Below, in pieces: positions 15,809 through 26,902 of a DNA stretch of 64,000 nucleotides. Source of the DNA: an uncultured Ruminococcus sp. (lineage in GTDB: Bacteria; Bacillota; Clostridia; Oscillospirales; Ruminococcaceae). Made by a program: the position numbers and the translations under genes. The stretch's first letter is position 1; each line of letters begins with the position of its first letter. Location: contig NZ_CAMYUE010000001.1 of the NCBI RefSeq assembly GCF_947301925.1, positions 310,001 through 374,000 on the forward strand, given 5' to 3'. The notes under the pieces were generated by a model. The model had not been told where the DNA came from, did not search any database, and saw only the letters and a program-made list of their open reading frames with translations.

Positions 15809-16141
15809 GTGAATTATTATGCCTGTGCATATATAAACTATCAGTATTTTTATGCAGGATTATTACGGCTTTTATGGTGAGTCATCGCCATTAAGATACA
15901 GGAACGTGCGGCGATATGCGTTCCATCGGTTTCGGATCAGTTATTCTCGGGATCACATTGATAATAAAACAGGATATGCTCATCGAAAGAGCTTGTACGT
16001 TTGCCTGTTTTCTGTGTGGTCAGTCTTTTTATCGCCTTTTTAAGTTCAGGATCATCAATTCCGAAGCCCTTTTACATACTTTTTCAGGCTTCCGCAGCGT
16101 TCATACGGAAGTCTTGTGATTTTTGAAAGTGAGGTCATATA
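15809..16141 (+). promoter_or_regulatory. Long structured 5' leader of rnj
   Basis: No supported gene lies in this 330-nt stretch; the 63-aa and 67-aa ORFs have no ribosome binding site. It can fold locally: GGAACG/CGTTCC near 15900-15925; AAAACAGG (15966-15973) with CCTGTTTT (16004-16011) enclosing a GCTC/GAGC hairpin; and CTTCCG/CGGAAG just before the ribosome binding site. It does not match a riboswitch class I recognise. An autoregulatory role for the ribonuclease is a hypothesis. Confidence 0.5.
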
Positions 16142-17977
16142 GTGAACGAAAAAGATAAAAATACAAAGGCTAAGAAGAATACATCGGATACGCCTAAAAG
16201 AACTTACAGAAAGAGAACTGCGCCAAAGGAGAAAACAGTAAAGGAAACTGTTTCCAAGAACGAAAAAACAAGCGCAGCAAAGCCTGCTGCCCGCACAAGA
16301 AAGCCCAAGGAAGTCAAAAAGACTCCCGTAAAGATCATACCACTCGGCGGACTTAATGAGATAGGTAAGAATATGACGCTCTTTGAGTGTTCAAACGATA
16401 TATTCATTCTTGACTGCGGACTTGCATTCCCTGACGCGGATATGCCCGGCGTAGATATAGTTATCCCCGATTTCACATATGTTGAGCGCAATCAGGACAA
16501 GATAAGAGGTATCGTCATTACACACGGCCACGAGGATCATATAGGCGGTCTTGCATATCTGCTCAAGAAGATAAATGTTCCCGTATATGCCACAAGGCTC
16601 ACCATAGGCCTTATTGAGGGCAAGCTCAAGGAACAGGGTCTCAGCGGAAAGGTGAACCTCAATATCGTTGAGCCTAAAAAGACCGTTAAAATGGGCTGTA
16701 TGGCTGTTGAATTCATCAAGGTGAATCACTCTATCCCCGATTCGGTTGGTATGGCTATACACACCCCCGCAGGTGTTATCGTACACACAGGCGACTTCAA
16801 GGTGGACTATTCCCCTATTGACGGCAAGATAATAGACCTTGCACGCTTCGGCGAACTCGGAAGCCGCGGCGTACTTGCTCTTATGGCAGATTCGACCAAT
16901 GCTGAGCGGCCCGGATATACCCATTCCGAAAGAACTGTCGGCGATTCCTTCGACAAGCTCTTCCAGAAGGGCGAGGGCAAGCGTATCATAATCGCTACAT
17001 TCTCCTCGAATATCCACCGCGTCCAGCAGATCATAAACTGCGCTGTCAGATACAACCGTAAGGTCGCTGTATTCGGCAGGAGCATGATAAACGTTATCAA
17101 TACCGCTATCGAGATCGGATATCTCGATGTTCCTGACGGTATTATCATCGATATCGAAATGATGAACCGATATGAGAGCGAGCGCATCGTCCTCATAACT
17201 ACGGGAAGCCAGGGCGAGCCTATGTCGGCTCTTACAAGAATGGCCATGAACGACCACAAAAAGGTCAACATTACGCCTATGGATTTCATCATCATATCGG
17301 CTACTCCCATTCCCGGAAACGAGAAATTCGTTACCAGAGTGGTAAACGAGCTGATGAAATCGGGCGCAGAAGTCGTATATGAGGCCATGTACGAGGTTCA
17401 CGTTTCGGGACACGCCTGTCAGGAGGAGCTCAAGCTCATGCAGGCTCTTACAAAGCCGAAGTTCTTTATTCCCGTTCACGGTGAATACAAGCATCTGAAG
17501 AAACACGCCGATCTTGCGCTGCAGATGGGTATGCCAAAGGAAAACGTCATCATCGCCGAGATAGGCAATGTCATCGAGACTGACGGAGCTACCATGAAGG
17601 TCGTTTCACAGGTCCCCGCAGGCAGAGTACTGGTCGACGGCCTTGGCGTCGGAGATGTGGGCTCCATCGTTCTCAGGGACAGGAAGCATCTGGCTCAGGA
17701 CGGTCTGATAATCATCGTTATCGGTATCGAAAAGAACAGCAACGAGATCGTTGCGGGCCCGGATATCATATCACGAGGCTTCGTTTACGTTCGTGAATCC
17801 GAGGAACTCATGGTCGAAGCACGTGGACTTCTGTCAGATACCCTTGCAAACTGCTCTTCAAGCGAGCTGAGAGAGTGGAATTCTCTCAAGGGCAAGCTTC
17901 GTGACGCTCTTTCTGATTACATCTATCAGAAAACAAAGCGCAGTCCCATGATCCTCCCGATCATTATGGAGACATGA
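16142..17977 (+). CDS. rnj: Ribonuclease J
   Basis: Starts with GTG 16142 behind GTGAGGT; 611 residues. The first ~60 residues are a lysine- and alanine-rich basic tail (KRTYRKRTAPKEKTVK), probably disordered and RNA-binding. The metallo-beta-lactamase/beta-CASP core follows: VITHGHEDHIGGL zinc site, HTGDFKVDYSP, GSQGEPMSALTRM, then HVSGHACQEEL and the FIPVHGEYKHL region. The family degrades and matures RNA as a 5'-3' exonuclease and endonuclease in the degradosome. It heads the gdpP-rplI-dnaB-tilS-ftsH run and has an unusually long leader. Confidence 0.95.
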   Translation: MNEKDKNTKAKKNTSDTPKRTYRKRTAPKEKTVKETVSKNEKTSAAKPAARTRKPKEVKKTPVKIIPLGGLNEIGKNMTLFECSNDIFILDCGLAFPDADMPGVDIVIPDFTYVERNQDKIRGIVITHGHEDHIGGLAYLLKKINVPVYATRLTIGLIEGKLKEQGLSGKVNLNIVEPKKTVKMGCMAVEFIKVNHSIPDSVGMAIHTPAGVIVHTGDFKVDYSPIDGKIIDLARFGELGSRGVLALMADSTNAERPGYTHSERTVGDSFDKLFQKGEGKRIIIATFSSNIHRVQQIINCAVRYNRKVAVFGRSMINVINTAIEIGYLDVPDGIIIDIEMMNRYESERIVLITTGSQGEPMSALTRMAMNDHKKVNITPMDFIIISATPIPGNEKFVTRVVNELMKSGAEVVYEAMYEVHVSGHACQEELKLMQALTKPKFFIPVHGEYKHLKKHADLALQMGMPKENVIIAEIGNVIETDGATMKVVSQVPAGRVLVDGLGVGDVGSIVLRDRKHLAQDGLIIIVIGIEKNSNEIVAGPDIISRGFVYVRESEELMVEARGLLSDTLANCSSSELREWNSLKGKLRDALSDYIYQKTKRSPMILPIIMET

Positions 17978-17999
17978 ACCTTCCGAAAGGAGCTTTAAG

Positions 18000-19967
18000 G
18001 TGAAAAAGAAATACCCGGCAGTCCTGATGATCCTGCATCTGCTGGCTCTCGGCACAATGATAGCTTCCTATCTGCTGATAGGTCACGCCGACAGAACAGT
18101 AAATGTACTGTTTCTCGCGTCTGCCGTTATAATATTCATTTGTATCATTTATACTATCTTTTATTCAAGGAACTCAATGCGGCACATATCAAAAATGAAT
18201 CAGCATCTTGAAAGCTCTGCCGCTGAGTTCATGAATTCACTGCCCGCTCCCGTTGCCGTTATCGACGACCACAGGCAGTTCGTCTGGTATAACCGGATAT
18301 TTGCCGAGAAGATAGGCCTCGGACAGGATGTATACGGCCATGATTTTGAAGGCTTCGTCAAGATCGATATAGATTCGCTCATTTCCAACGGCAGAGCTAT
18401 CTGCCCCGTAAACGGATGTATATACGACGTTACTTCCGAAAAATTCGACAAGAACGATATGTCCTTCCTCGTTCTCTATTTCCATGACGAAACAAGCTAT
18501 TACGCCATGAAGAAGTCAATGGACGAGTCACACCCCAACGTGGTGGTCATCACTATAGATAATTACGACGATATAATGCAGAACGCCAAGGAAAGCGAAA
18601 AGGCTCAGACCTCTGTCGAGACCGAGAAGCTCATCGAAAATTTCATGAGCAAGACAAACGGCTTCATAAAAAAGACCTCGTCCAACACCTTCTTCGCTAT
18701 AATCGAGAACCGTCATCTCAATTCCATTATCGAAGGCAGGTTCAAGATTCTTGATGCCGCAAGAAATATCAAGATCGCAGGAAAATACCCCCTCACCTTC
18801 TCTATCGGTGTAGGTCAGGGCGCTTCTTCGCTCTCCGAAAGCGAGAGCATCGCAAGACAATGTCTTGATATGGCTCTGGGACGCGGAGGCGATCAGGCTG
18901 TCATCAAGACCGACAGCGGATACCGCTTCTTCGGTGGTGTTTCAAAGGGCGTCGAAAAGCGTTCAAGGTCAAAGACAAGGATAATTGCAAATGCCATGCA
19001 GGATCTCATTATGAGCTCTGACAGGGTGTTCATTATGGGCCACCGTTTCAGCGATCTGGATTCCGTGGGAGCTGCCTGCGGTATGGCCGGTGCGCTGAAA
19101 ATACTGGGCAAACAGGCGTACATCGTTGTTGACCGCTCAAAAAGTCTTGCTTCCAACCTTATAGATATTGTAGATTCCGAGACGGAGGGAGAGCTTTTCA
19201 TCACTCCCGTCGAGGCCGAGGAAAACATCGGTCAGAACGATATGCTCATAGTTGTTGATACTCACAATAAGGACTATGTGGAAAGCCGCGAACTCTATGA
19301 AAATGCGAGATCTGTAGTTGTCATAGATCACCACAGAAAGACTGTCAACTTCATTGATGACGCCGTTATTTTCCACCACGAGCCCTACGCTTCTTCCGCT
19401 TCGGAAATGGTGACCGAGATCATACAGTACTTCAACTACGGTACAGACGAAAAGATCGCAAGCTGTCATGCCGACGCTCTCCTTGCCGGTATAATGCTCG
19501 ATACAAAGAACTTTGTTATGAGAACAGGCGTAAGGACCTTTGAGGCCGCTGCGTTCCTGAAAAAACTGGGAGCTGACACCATAGCCGTAAAGCTCCTGTT
19601 CTCAAATTCCATCGACTCCTACAGAAGAAAAACTCAGATAGTTGCTTCTGCAAAGATACATAACAACTGCGCTATTGCCGCAGCGGATTTCAAATCCGAT
19701 GATATACGCCTCGTTGCTCCCCAGGCAGCAGATGAGCTGCTGGGAATTACCGATGTGGACGCTTCATTCGTAATATACAGAACGGGAAGCGCTGTAAATA
19801 TTTCGGCGAGATCTTTAGGTGCGCTGAACGTACAGGTGATCATGGAACAGCTTGGCGGCGGCGGACACCAGACAATGGCGGCAACGCAGCTTGAAGGCTT
19901 CACAGTGGAGGAAGCCGTGAAGGCACTTATATTCGCAATAGACGAGTGCCGTAAGAATTCACAGTAA
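18000..19967 (+). CDS. gdpP: Cyclic-di-AMP phosphodiesterase GdpP (DHH family)
   Basis: GTG start at 18000 after GAAAGGAG; 655 residues. Order of domains: two N-terminal transmembrane helices (residues ~5-55), a PAS-like domain (~70-150, [19 protein letters not shown]), a degenerate GGDEF-like domain (~170-300), then DHH ([36 protein letters not shown]) and DHHA1 ([12 protein letters not shown]). This is the standard GdpP/YybT layout. It hydrolyses c-di-AMP to pApA and so affects wall stress and potassium homeostasis. The gdpP-rplI-dnaB order is widely conserved in Firmicutes. It lies 22 bp after rnj. Confidence 0.95.
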   Translation: MKKKYPAVLMILHLLALGTMIASYLLIGHADRTVNVLFLASAVIIFICIIYTIFYSRNSMRHISKMNQHLESSAAEFMNSLPAPVAVIDDHRQFVWYNRIFAEKIGLGQDVYGHDFEGFVKIDIDSLISNGRAICPVNGCIYDVTSEKFDKNDMSFLVLYFHDETSYYAMKKSMDESHPNVVVITIDNYDDIMQNAKESEKAQTSVETEKLIENFMSKTNGFIKKTSSNTFFAIIENRHLNSIIEGRFKILDAARNIKIAGKYPLTFSIGVGQGASSLSESESIARQCLDMALGRGGDQAVIKTDSGYRFFGGVSKGVEKRSRSKTRIIANAMQDLIMSSDRVFIMGHRFSDLDSVGAACGMAGALKILGKQAYIVVDRSKSLASNLIDIVDSETEGELFITPVEAEENIGQNDMLIVVDTHNKDYVESRELYENARSVVVIDHHRKTVNFIDDAVIFHHEPYASSASEMVTEIIQYFNYGTDEKIASCHADALLAGIMLDTKNFVMRTGVRTFEAAAFLKKLGADTIAVKLLFSNSIDSYRRKTQIVASAKIHNNCAIAAADFKSDDIRLVAPQAADELLGITDVDASFVIYRTGSAVNISARSLGALNVQVIMEQLGGGGHQTMAATQLEGFTVEEAVKALIFAIDECRKNSQ

Positions 19968-19993
19968 AAACAGACCGAAAGGCAGGTATAAAT

Positions 19994-20440
19994 ATGAAAG
20001 TAATTTTCTTAAAGGACGTAAAAGGTTCGGGAAAAAAGGGTGAACTGAAAAACGTTGCGGACGGATATGCACGCAATATGCTGCTCCCCAAGGGACTGGC
20101 GGTTGAGGCTACTCCCGAGAACATGAACAAACTGGAAGGCGCTCAGGCGTCCGCTCAGCACAAGATCGACGTTGATATACAGAACGCTAAGGACGCGGCT
20201 GCCAGGATCAAGGGCAAAAAAGTTCTTATCAAGGCAAAAGCAGGCTCTAACGGCAAGCTTTTCGGTTCTGTAACCGGCGCAAATGTCGCTGCTGCAATTT
20301 CGGAACAGCTCGGCGTCAGCGTAGACAAGAAAAAAATCGTTTTAAGTACAGATATCAAGAACTTCGGCTCCTACACCGCAGCGGTCAAGCTGTATAACGG
20401 CATTTCCGAGACTGTGGACGTGGAAGTTACCGAAGGCTGA
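19994..20440 (+). CDS. rplI: 50S ribosomal protein L9
   Basis: 148 residues, the normal length. The N-terminal rRNA-binding domain is typical ([18 protein letters not shown], then [16 protein letters not shown]). A helix links it to the C-terminal domain, which ends [23 protein letters not shown] precedes the ATG. It lies between gdpP and dnaB in the expected order. Confidence 0.97.
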   Translation: MKVIFLKDVKGSGKKGELKNVADGYARNMLLPKGLAVEATPENMNKLEGAQASAQHKIDVDIQNAKDAAARIKGKKVLIKAKAGSNGKLFGSVTGANVAAAISEQLGVSVDKKKIVLSTDIKNFGSYTAAVKLYNGISETVDVEVTEG

Positions 20441-20443
20441 TCG

Positions 20444-21808
20444 GTGAACAATATGGATGAAAATGATATCCTGCTCTCCGCCCGCGAACTGCCGCACAGT
20501 ATCGAGGCGGAGCAGTCCGTTTTAGGAGCTATAATCTCCGATCCGACTGTTCTGTCGGATGTTATCGAGCTCATCAAGCCCGAGTATTTCTATAACGAGC
20601 AGCATAAAGCTCTTTATTCCATAATGCTGCAAATGAACTCCATGAGCCTGCCTGTTGATATCGTGACTGTTCTCAACGAGGCGGAAAAACAGCATATTTT
20701 TGAAAGTCCTGCCGAGGGCAGACGTTACCTTGCGGAAATAGGCAATCTTCTTCCTTCAACAGCGAATATCGAGAGCTATTGCAGGATAGTAGCTGATAAA
20801 TACTTCCTCAGAAGTCTCAGCTACGTTGCAAGAACTATCCTTGAAGAAGTCCAGTCGGGCGAGCAGAATGCTCAGCTGCTTCTGGATTCCGCAGAACAGA
20901 AGATATACGATATCAGGCAGGGACGGGACGTCCGCGGACTCGTTCCCCTTTCGGAGGCCATTGCCGAAGCATATGACAGGCTCGGAAAGATATCGGGTCC
21001 CGACAAGGAAAAATATGTGGGCGCAAGGACAGGCTTTACGCTGCTGGACAGTATTACTTCCGGTCTCAACAAATCGGACCTTATCATAATAGCTGCCCGT
21101 CCCGGTATGGGTAAGACCTCTTTTGCTATGAATATCGCCACAAACGTGGCAAGACGCGCTGAAAAGGAAGTCGTTACCTTCAATCTGGAAATGTCAAAAG
21201 AGCAGCTTGCCACAAGAATTCTTTCCACGGAGGCCCTCGTTGAATCAAACACTCTGAGAAACGGACGTATTTCAGGCGATGACTGGGTAAAACTGGCAAC
21301 AAGCGCAGGATATCTGAGCTCTCTGCCGCTATTCATTGACGACACCGCAAGTATGACTGTACAGCAGATGAAAGCAAAGCTGAGACGTACAAAAAATCTC
21401 GGCCTTGTCATAATCGACTATCTTCAGCTCATGGAATCTACCTCGCGATCCGATAACCGTGTTACGATCATCAGTGAGATAACCCGTCAGCTGAAGGTCA
21501 TGGCAAAAGAGCTGAATGTGCCTGTAATACTGCTTTCTCAGCTATCCCGTGCTGTCGAGAGCAGAACAGACAAGCGCCCTATGCTGTCAGACCTGCGTGA
21601 ATCAGGTTCCATCGAGCAGGATGCCGATATCGTTCTGTTCCTTTACCGCGACGCTTATTATAATAAGGAAAGCCAGAACCAGAACATATCCGAGTGTATC
21701 GTTGCCAAGAACCGTCACGGCGAAACGGGCACGGTAAAGCTCATATGGGACGGTCAGTATACACGTTTCTCGAATCCCGACTATAATGAGCCCCCCGAAA
21801 GCCTATGA
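20444..21808 (+). CDS. dnaB: Replicative DNA helicase DnaB
   Basis: 454 residues from GTG 20444; ATG 20453 is an in-frame alternative, and neither has a strong ribosome binding site, so coupling to rplI (stop at 20440) is likely. The N-terminal domain has LPHSIEAEQSVLGAIISD. The RecA-like ATPase has Walker A ARPGMGKTSFAMNIA, Walker B LGLVIIDYLQLM and the H4 loop SDLRESGSIEQDAD. It is the hexameric 5'-3' helicase that unwinds DNA at the replication fork. It overlaps tilS by 4 bp (ATGA). Confidence 0.97.
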   Translation: MNNMDENDILLSARELPHSIEAEQSVLGAIISDPTVLSDVIELIKPEYFYNEQHKALYSIMLQMNSMSLPVDIVTVLNEAEKQHIFESPAEGRRYLAEIGNLLPSTANIESYCRIVADKYFLRSLSYVARTILEEVQSGEQNAQLLLDSAEQKIYDIRQGRDVRGLVPLSEAIAEAYDRLGKISGPDKEKYVGARTGFTLLDSITSGLNKSDLIIIAARPGMGKTSFAMNIATNVARRAEKEVVTFNLEMSKEQLATRILSTEALVESNTLRNGRISGDDWVKLATSAGYLSSLPLFIDDTASMTVQQMKAKLRRTKNLGLVIIDYLQLMESTSRSDNRVTIISEITRQLKVMAKELNVPVILLSQLSRAVESRTDKRPMLSDLRESGSIEQDADIVLFLYRDAYYNKESQNQNISECIVAKNRHGETGTVKLIWDGQYTRFSNPDYNEPPESL

Positions 21809-23145
21809 CAATTCTTGATAAGATCTGCAGATTCATCTGCGAAAACAATATGCTGTCCCGTGGTGATACCGTTGTATGCGGTCTCTCCGGCGGAGCCGAC
21901 AGCGTCGCTCTGCTGCTGTCTTTGTTTCAGCTCAGCGAAAAGCTGGAAATAAACGTGGAAGCCGTCCATGTAAACCACTGTATACGCGGAGAAGAAAGCG
22001 ACAGGGACGAAGAGTTCTGTCGCGGTCTGTGTGCGGAAAACGGTATCCCCTTCCATGCGGTTCGCTGTAATGTGCCAAAGGAGGCGGAACGGTTGCAGAG
22101 ATCACTGGAGGAAACCGCAAGAATAATGCGATATGACTGCTTTTCCAGATATTCCGCAGGCAAAAAACTGGCTACCGCTCACAATGCAAACGACAATCTA
22201 GAGACCCTAATCCTGAATCTTGCAAGAGGTTCGGGCGTAAAAGGTCTTGCAGGGATCCCCTGCACCAGGGATAATATAATTAGACCCCTGCTGACAGTCA
22301 CAAGAAGTGAGATCGAGGATTTCCTCAGGGATATGGATCAGCCTTATGTAACAGACAGTACAAACCTTTCCGACGATTATACAAGAAACAGGATCCGCCA
22401 CAGGATAATCCCGCTTCTTCAGGAAATAAACAGCTCTGTTATCGAGACATCCGTTAACAGTATCGCTGCATTACGAGAGGAAAACAACGCACTGGAGGCT
22501 ATTGCCGACTCTGCCATGGAGCAGTGCCGAAAGGGACAGAAACTCGCGGGACTTGCTTCATATGACTCTGTTAACCGTAAGCGCTGTATATCGAGGCTGC
22601 TTGCAGAGAATCAGCTTCCTTACTCCCATAAAAGGCTCGAGGAGGCGGACGATATACTCCTCCACGGCGGAAAGATCAATATATCAGGCAAATATTTCCT
22701 TGTCGGGAGCAAAGGTTCCATTGAACTGAAAGCCATCGGCAACAAGGAAGAGATTGTTATTGATCAGCCGCTGACAATCGGAGATAATACTGTCAGTGAT
22801 ATATGTACAGTAAAATGTGAAATTGTCGAATGTGATAATTTGAAGAAAATTGAAGCTGTTCACAAAAAATCCACATTTTATGTCCTTGATTATGATAAAA
22901 TAAGAGGAAGGCTTTTTTTAAAGACCCGTAAATACGGCGACAAAATCAAGCTAAAAGGAAGAAATTTCACTTCTTCCGTGAAAAAGCTGATCAATGAAAG
23001 GATCCCTGCCGAAAAAAGAAATGATCTTCTTTTCGCAGCGGATGATGAAGGAACTATCCTGGCGGAGGGCATAGGCATAGCCGACAGAGTTGCCCCCGAT
23101 GATGATACAGCCAGATTTCTGACAATTTCATTTATACGATCATAA
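21805..23145 (+). CDS. tilS: tRNA(Ile) lysidine synthase TilS
   Basis: 446 residues. The N-terminal PP-loop is [18 protein letters not shown], followed by [20 protein letters not shown] and [20 protein letters not shown], all diagnostic for TilS. The linker and TilS_C domain are present ([20 protein letters not shown]). It converts the wobble cytidine of tRNA-Ile(CAU) to lysidine using ATP, an essential step. Its ATG overlaps the dnaB stop, and ftsH follows after 17 bp, the common tilS-ftsH pairing. Confidence 0.95.
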   Translation: MTILDKICRFICENNMLSRGDTVVCGLSGGADSVALLLSLFQLSEKLEINVEAVHVNHCIRGEESDRDEEFCRGLCAENGIPFHAVRCNVPKEAERLQRSLEETARIMRYDCFSRYSAGKKLATAHNANDNLETLILNLARGSGVKGLAGIPCTRDNIIRPLLTVTRSEIEDFLRDMDQPYVTDSTNLSDDYTRNRIRHRIIPLLQEINSSVIETSVNSIAALREENNALEAIADSAMEQCRKGQKLAGLASYDSVNRKRCISRLLAENQLPYSHKRLEEADDILLHGGKINISGKYFLVGSKGSIELKAIGNKEEIVIDQPLTIGDNTVSDICTVKCEIVECDNLKKIEAVHKKSTFYVLDYDKIRGRLFLKTRKYGDKIKLKGRNFTSSVKKLINERIPAEKRNDLLFAADDEGTILAEGIGIADRVAPDDDTARFLTISFIRS

Positions 23146-23162
23146 AGAATGGAGAGGATAAT

Positions 23163-25064
23163 TTGACACCAAAGAAAAGCAAAGGCATTATCACCTATCT
23201 GCTTCTTATCGTTATTGCGGTATTCTGCCTTGTATTTATCAGCTCAAGGATAAACGCAAATACCGATAAGACCGAGTATTCAAAGATTATCAGTTATTTC
23301 GATGAGTACAAGGTATGTTACTATGAACTTGATCTCGGTACAGGCGATCTGACCTATAAGCTTATAGACGATGATACCGAAAAGCATTATACCGTTCCCA
23401 ATGTAAATATATTCCTTACAGATACGGAGAACTACCGTCAGGAGTATAAAGAGAATAATCCAAAAGGTCCTGAGCTTGAGCTTGACTATATCAAGGTAAC
23501 AGACAGAACATGGCTCTATTCCCTTATCCCGGTTCTTCTGACAATAATCCTCGGTATCGCCATACTCTACTTCATGATGAAGCAGAGCGGCGGCGGCGGT
23601 AAGTATACCACCTTCGGCAAAGCAAACCTGAAGAACGGCGCAAGCGCACGAAAGGCCACCTTCAAGGACGTTGCAGGTGCCGACGAGGAAAAGCAGGAGC
23701 TCGTCGAGATAGTTGACTACCTCAAGAACCCCAAAAAGTATACAGAACTGGGCGCTAAAGTGCCCAAGGGCGTTCTCCTTCTGGGACCTCCCGGTACAGG
23801 TAAGACACTTCTTGCCCGTGCTGTAGCAGGTGAGGCAGGCTGCCCATTCTTCCCTATCTCCGGTTCTGATTTCGTTGAAATGTTCGTAGGTGTCGGTGCT
23901 TCAAGAGTCCGTGACCTTTTTGAACAGGCAAAGAAACACGCACCCGCTATCATTTTCATTGATGAGATAGACGCTGTAGGACGTCACAGAGGCGCAGGTC
24001 TCGGCGGCGGACACGACGAGCGTGAGCAGACTCTTAACCAGCTCCTTGTTGAAATGGACGGCTTTACAGGAAATGAAAGCGTTATCGTTATTGCTGCTAC
24101 AAACAGGCGCGATATCCTCGATCCTGCTCTGCTCAGACCCGGACGTTTTGACAGACAGATCGTTGTAGGCTATCCCGATGTAAAGGGACGTGAGGAGATA
24201 CTCAGAGTTCACGCTAAGAACAAGCCCCTTGCTCCCGATGTTGATATACAGCGTATCGCAAGAACTACTCAGGGCTTTACAGGCGCTGACCTCGAAAATG
24301 TACTCAATGAGGCGGCTCTCCTCGCTGCAAGAAACGAGCGTCTTGCCATCACTGAGGCTGATATCGAGGAAGCCACTCTCAAGGTCATTGCAGGTCCCGA
24401 GAAAAAATCAAGGATCGTTACCGAAAGCGATAAGAAGATCACAGCTTATCACGAGGCAGGTCACGCTATTGCTGCATATATACTTCCTACTCAGGATAAA
24501 GTTCATCAGGTTACTATTATCCAGAGAGGCATGGCAGCAGGTATGACCATTCACCGTCCCGATACCGACGATCAGCACGTTTCACGCAATCAGATGCGCG
24601 AGCGTATAATCGTTCTTCTGGGCGGAAGATGCAGCGAGGAGATCTTCCTTGACGATATCTGCACAGGAGCTTCAAACGATATCGAGCGTGCAACTGCTAC
24701 TGCAAGAAATATGGTCACAAAGTACGGCTTCTCGTCAAAGCTCGGCGCTGTTGCTTACGGCTCTGATAACGATGAGGTATTCCTCGGCAAGGACTACGGC
24801 CATACCAAGAATTACAGCGAGGCAGTGGCTGCACAGATCGACGAAGAGATAAGAGTTATCATCAACAAGGCTTACGCCGATTGTTTACAGCTCCTCAAAG
24901 AAAACGCTGACAAGATCCATTTACTTGCCAGGTATCTGCTCAAGTACGAGAAGATCGACGGCGACGATTTTGAAAAGCTCATGACAGGCGAGTTAGTTCC
25001 CGATCTTTCAGATGATACTACCGAAACAACTTCGTCTGAAGGCGTTGAAGATAATACTATCTGA
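23163..25064 (+). CDS. ftsH: ATP-dependent zinc metalloprotease FtsH
   Basis: TTG start at 23163 after GAGAGGA; 633 residues. One N-terminal transmembrane helix (~10-28), an extracytoplasmic FtsH_ext segment and a second helix (~118-138). The AAA domain has Walker A GPPGTGKT at residues 208-215, Walker [13 protein letters not shown] and the SRH arginines in [11 protein letters not shown]. The zinc protease motif HEAGH is near residue 435. It degrades misfolded membrane proteins and short-lived regulators. A strong terminator follows. Confidence 0.97.
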   Translation: MTPKKSKGIITYLLLIVIAVFCLVFISSRINANTDKTEYSKIISYFDEYKVCYYELDLGTGDLTYKLIDDDTEKHYTVPNVNIFLTDTENYRQEYKENNPKGPELELDYIKVTDRTWLYSLIPVLLTIILGIAILYFMMKQSGGGGKYTTFGKANLKNGASARKATFKDVAGADEEKQELVEIVDYLKNPKKYTELGAKVPKGVLLLGPPGTGKTLLARAVAGEAGCPFFPISGSDFVEMFVGVGASRVRDLFEQAKKHAPAIIFIDEIDAVGRHRGAGLGGGHDEREQTLNQLLVEMDGFTGNESVIVIAATNRRDILDPALLRPGRFDRQIVVGYPDVKGREEILRVHAKNKPLAPDVDIQRIARTTQGFTGADLENVLNEAALLAARNERLAITEADIEEATLKVIAGPEKKSRIVTESDKKITAYHEAGHAIAAYILPTQDKVHQVTIIQRGMAAGMTIHRPDTDDQHVSRNQMRERIIVLLGGRCSEEIFLDDICTGASNDIERATATARNMVTKYGFSSKLGAVAYGSDNDEVFLGKDYGHTKNYSEAVAAQIDEEIRVIINKAYADCLQLLKENADKIHLLARYLLKYEKIDGDDFEKLMTGELVPDLSDDTTETTSSEGVEDNTI

Positions 25065-25080
25065 TATCTTTGATAAATGT

Positions 25081-25110
25081 CCCGAAGAAGCTTTTTCTTC
25101 GGGATTTTTA
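25081..25110 (+). terminator. Terminator after ftsH
   Basis: The stem CCCGAAGAA / TTCTTCGGG is followed by TTTTTATT, 17 bp after the ftsH stop. Confidence 0.9.
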
Positions 25111-25137
25111 TTGCTAAAACGCTCCTCATATCCCAAG

Positions 25138-25166
25138 TTGAAATAATTATCTCTTTATGATATAAT
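25138..25166 (+). promoter_or_regulatory. Promoter of the FHA-SEDS-PBP operon
   Basis: TTGAAA and TATAAT with a 17-bp spacer lie 31 bp before the TTG start of the FHA gene. Confidence 0.75.
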
Positions 25167-25197
25167 ATAATAAGCATTTTTATACGGAGGTGTTTAT

Positions 25198-25617
25198 TTG
25201 AATTCTCTGAATCTTATATTATGTGCCGTAGCAGCTGCCGCACTTGATATTTGTATACTTGTGCTTATCCTCACGGCTTACCGTGAGAAGAAGTCGTCAA
25301 GAATAAACTGGCACAGAGTCTCAAATGATATGGAGCTGGCCGAACAGGATAAAACCTACGAGCTCGGCTGCGACGAGGTGCTTATCGGCCGTCATGCATC
25401 GGCAGATATAAGGCTCCCCGATCTTTCTGTATCAAGATATCACGCTATGCTGACTGTTGCAGACGGAGTATGGACAATAAAGGATATCGGCTCAAAGTCA
25501 GGTATCTTTGTTAACGGTGAGCTTACACGAGAGACCGTTCTCCACGAGAATGACATCATAAAGCTTGGCAACCGCCGCCTTTTGTTCAGAAAAAGGAGGG
25601 ACGGAAATGTACGCTAA
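25198..25617 (+). CDS. FHA domain membrane protein
   Basis: TTG start at 25198 behind GGAGG; 139 residues. One N-terminal transmembrane helix (residues ~3-25), then a basic linker and a C-terminal forkhead-associated domain with its conserved sequence: VLIGRHASADIRLPD, LSVSRYHAML, GSKSGIFVNG. FHA domains bind phosphothreonine peptides, so a Ser/Thr kinase is expected elsewhere in the genome. It overlaps the SEDS gene by 11 bp and so resembles the actinobacterial fhaB-rodA-pbpA set, suggesting that phosphorylation gates wall synthesis. Confidence 0.9.
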   Translation: MNSLNLILCAVAAAALDICILVLILTAYREKKSSRINWHRVSNDMELAEQDKTYELGCDEVLIGRHASADIRLPDLSVSRYHAMLTVADGVWTIKDIGSKSGIFVNGELTRETVLHENDIIKLGNRRLLFRKRRDGNVR

Positions 25618-26902
25618 TCCTGTGGCCTATGTATTCTCATGTTTCTTCGTCCTCATCGCACATTCGGCTATGCTTTGCAATATCTTCTTTAACGGACGCT
25701 ATGATGACGTCCACCAGATAGCCGTTATCGGCGCTGCTGTCATAATACTGGATATCGCATATTTTGTGGCTATCGTTGCATTCAGGCAGACCTCATACGC
25801 ACTTGATTTCCTGCTAATACTCATAATAGGAATGAGCGTCATATTCCAGTCCTGCTTCGGACAGATCCATTTGGACGTAAAGCACTACATAACCTGTATC
25901 GTATGCCTTGCCGCAAGCAAGGGTGCCTATATTCTTTGCCGCAATCATAAGCTGCTTCAGGATAAGAAAATGTACTTCTACGGCGCTATAGGCGTGTTGA
26001 TTCTCATAACTCTTATTTTCACAAGCGCTGAGAATATGTGGATAGAGCTCGGCAGCTTCACCATTCAACCCTCAGAGTTCATCAAACCGCTGTTTGTACT
26101 GGCCTGCGCTACATCTATCGCCGATCAGCAGAAGAAACACAAGATACTCTTTATTAATGTAGTGTATGAAAATATCGCATTATTCGGTCTGATGGCCGCT
26201 ATATGCCTTTTACAGGTAAAATCACATGACTACGGAAGCCTTCCCACATTCCTCAGTATTTACGCTGTGGGCTTCCTTCTGAGAATATGCTATCCAAAGG
26301 CGAAATTCTCCAAGAAAAAGCTTATCGCTGTGGGAGCTGTGATACTTGTTTTTGTTATCATAGGTCTGAAGTACGCTCCCGATTACGTTCAGCACAGACT
26401 TCACGTTGACATCTGGAGTGACAAGACGGGCGACGGCTATCAACAGTCACAGGCACTTATAGGAGTAGCCAACGGCGGCTGGTTCGGTGTAGGCCCTGGT
26501 TTCGGAGCCCTTGCAAAGATACCCGCATACGACAATGATATTGTTTTTACCACTATAAGTGAAGAATGGGGCCTTCTCTACGCTCTCATGACTGTTCTGA
26601 CTATTATAATCATAACTGCAATCCCCCTTATCAATCCTGCACGTTCATATTTTCATGGCACCATGTCAACCTGCATATGTGCTGCATTTCTTGTACAGAT
26701 GGCGCTGAATATCTGGGGTTCATGCAACCTTATCCCCTTTACAGGCGTAACTATCCCCTTTATATCAACGGGAGGAAGCTCACTCATGGTAAGCGGACTT
26801 ATGATAGGTATGCTTATGGCCTGCCAGTCCCCTGTATTCAAGGAGCCTGCACATAAAAAGAAGCAGGAAGCTCCGGAGCCTGCATGGAGGTGGAAGGAAT
26901 GA
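25607..26902 (+). CDS. SEDS family glycosyltransferase (FtsW/RodA/SpoVE)
   Basis: I start it at ATG 25607 behind AAAAGGAGG (431 residues); the ORF-track start at 25565 lies inside the FHA gene without a ribosome binding site. Around ten transmembrane segments are visible. Family signatures: TIQPSEFIKPLFVLACA, LLQVKSHDYGS, NGGWFGVGPGFGAL, FTTISEEWGLL and PFISTGGSSLMVSGLMIGML. SEDS proteins polymerise lipid II into glycan strands with a cognate class B PBP, which follows with a 4-bp overlap. Division, elongation or spore type cannot be told apart here. Confidence 0.93.
   Translation: MYANPVAYVFSCFFVLIAHSAMLCNIFFNGRYDDVHQIAVIGAAVIILDIAYFVAIVAFRQTSYALDFLLILIIGMSVIFQSCFGQIHLDVKHYITCIVCLAASKGAYILCRNHKLLQDKKMYFYGAIGVLILITLIFTSAENMWIELGSFTIQPSEFIKPLFVLACATSIADQQKKHKILFINVVYENIALFGLMAAICLLQVKSHDYGSLPTFLSIYAVGFLLRICYPKAKFSKKKLIAVGAVILVFVIIGLKYAPDYVQHRLHVDIWSDKTGDGYQQSQALIGVANGGWFGVGPGFGALAKIPAYDNDIVFTTISEEWGLLYALMTVLTIIIITAIPLINPARSYFHGTMSTCICAAFLVQMALNIWGSCNLIPFTGVTIPFISTGGSSLMVSGLMIGMLMACQSPVFKEPAHKKKQEAPEPAWRWKE

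Noticed and set aside
15852-16119. 63-aa and 67-aa ORFs in the rnj leader
   Set aside because: They overlap each other in different frames, lack a ribosome binding site and have no protein-like composition; the region is better explained as a structured leader.
16391-17506. 371-aa minus-strand ORF opposite rnj
   Set aside because: The plus strand encodes an unambiguous RNase J here; the antisense ORF has no ribosome binding site or recognisable motifs.
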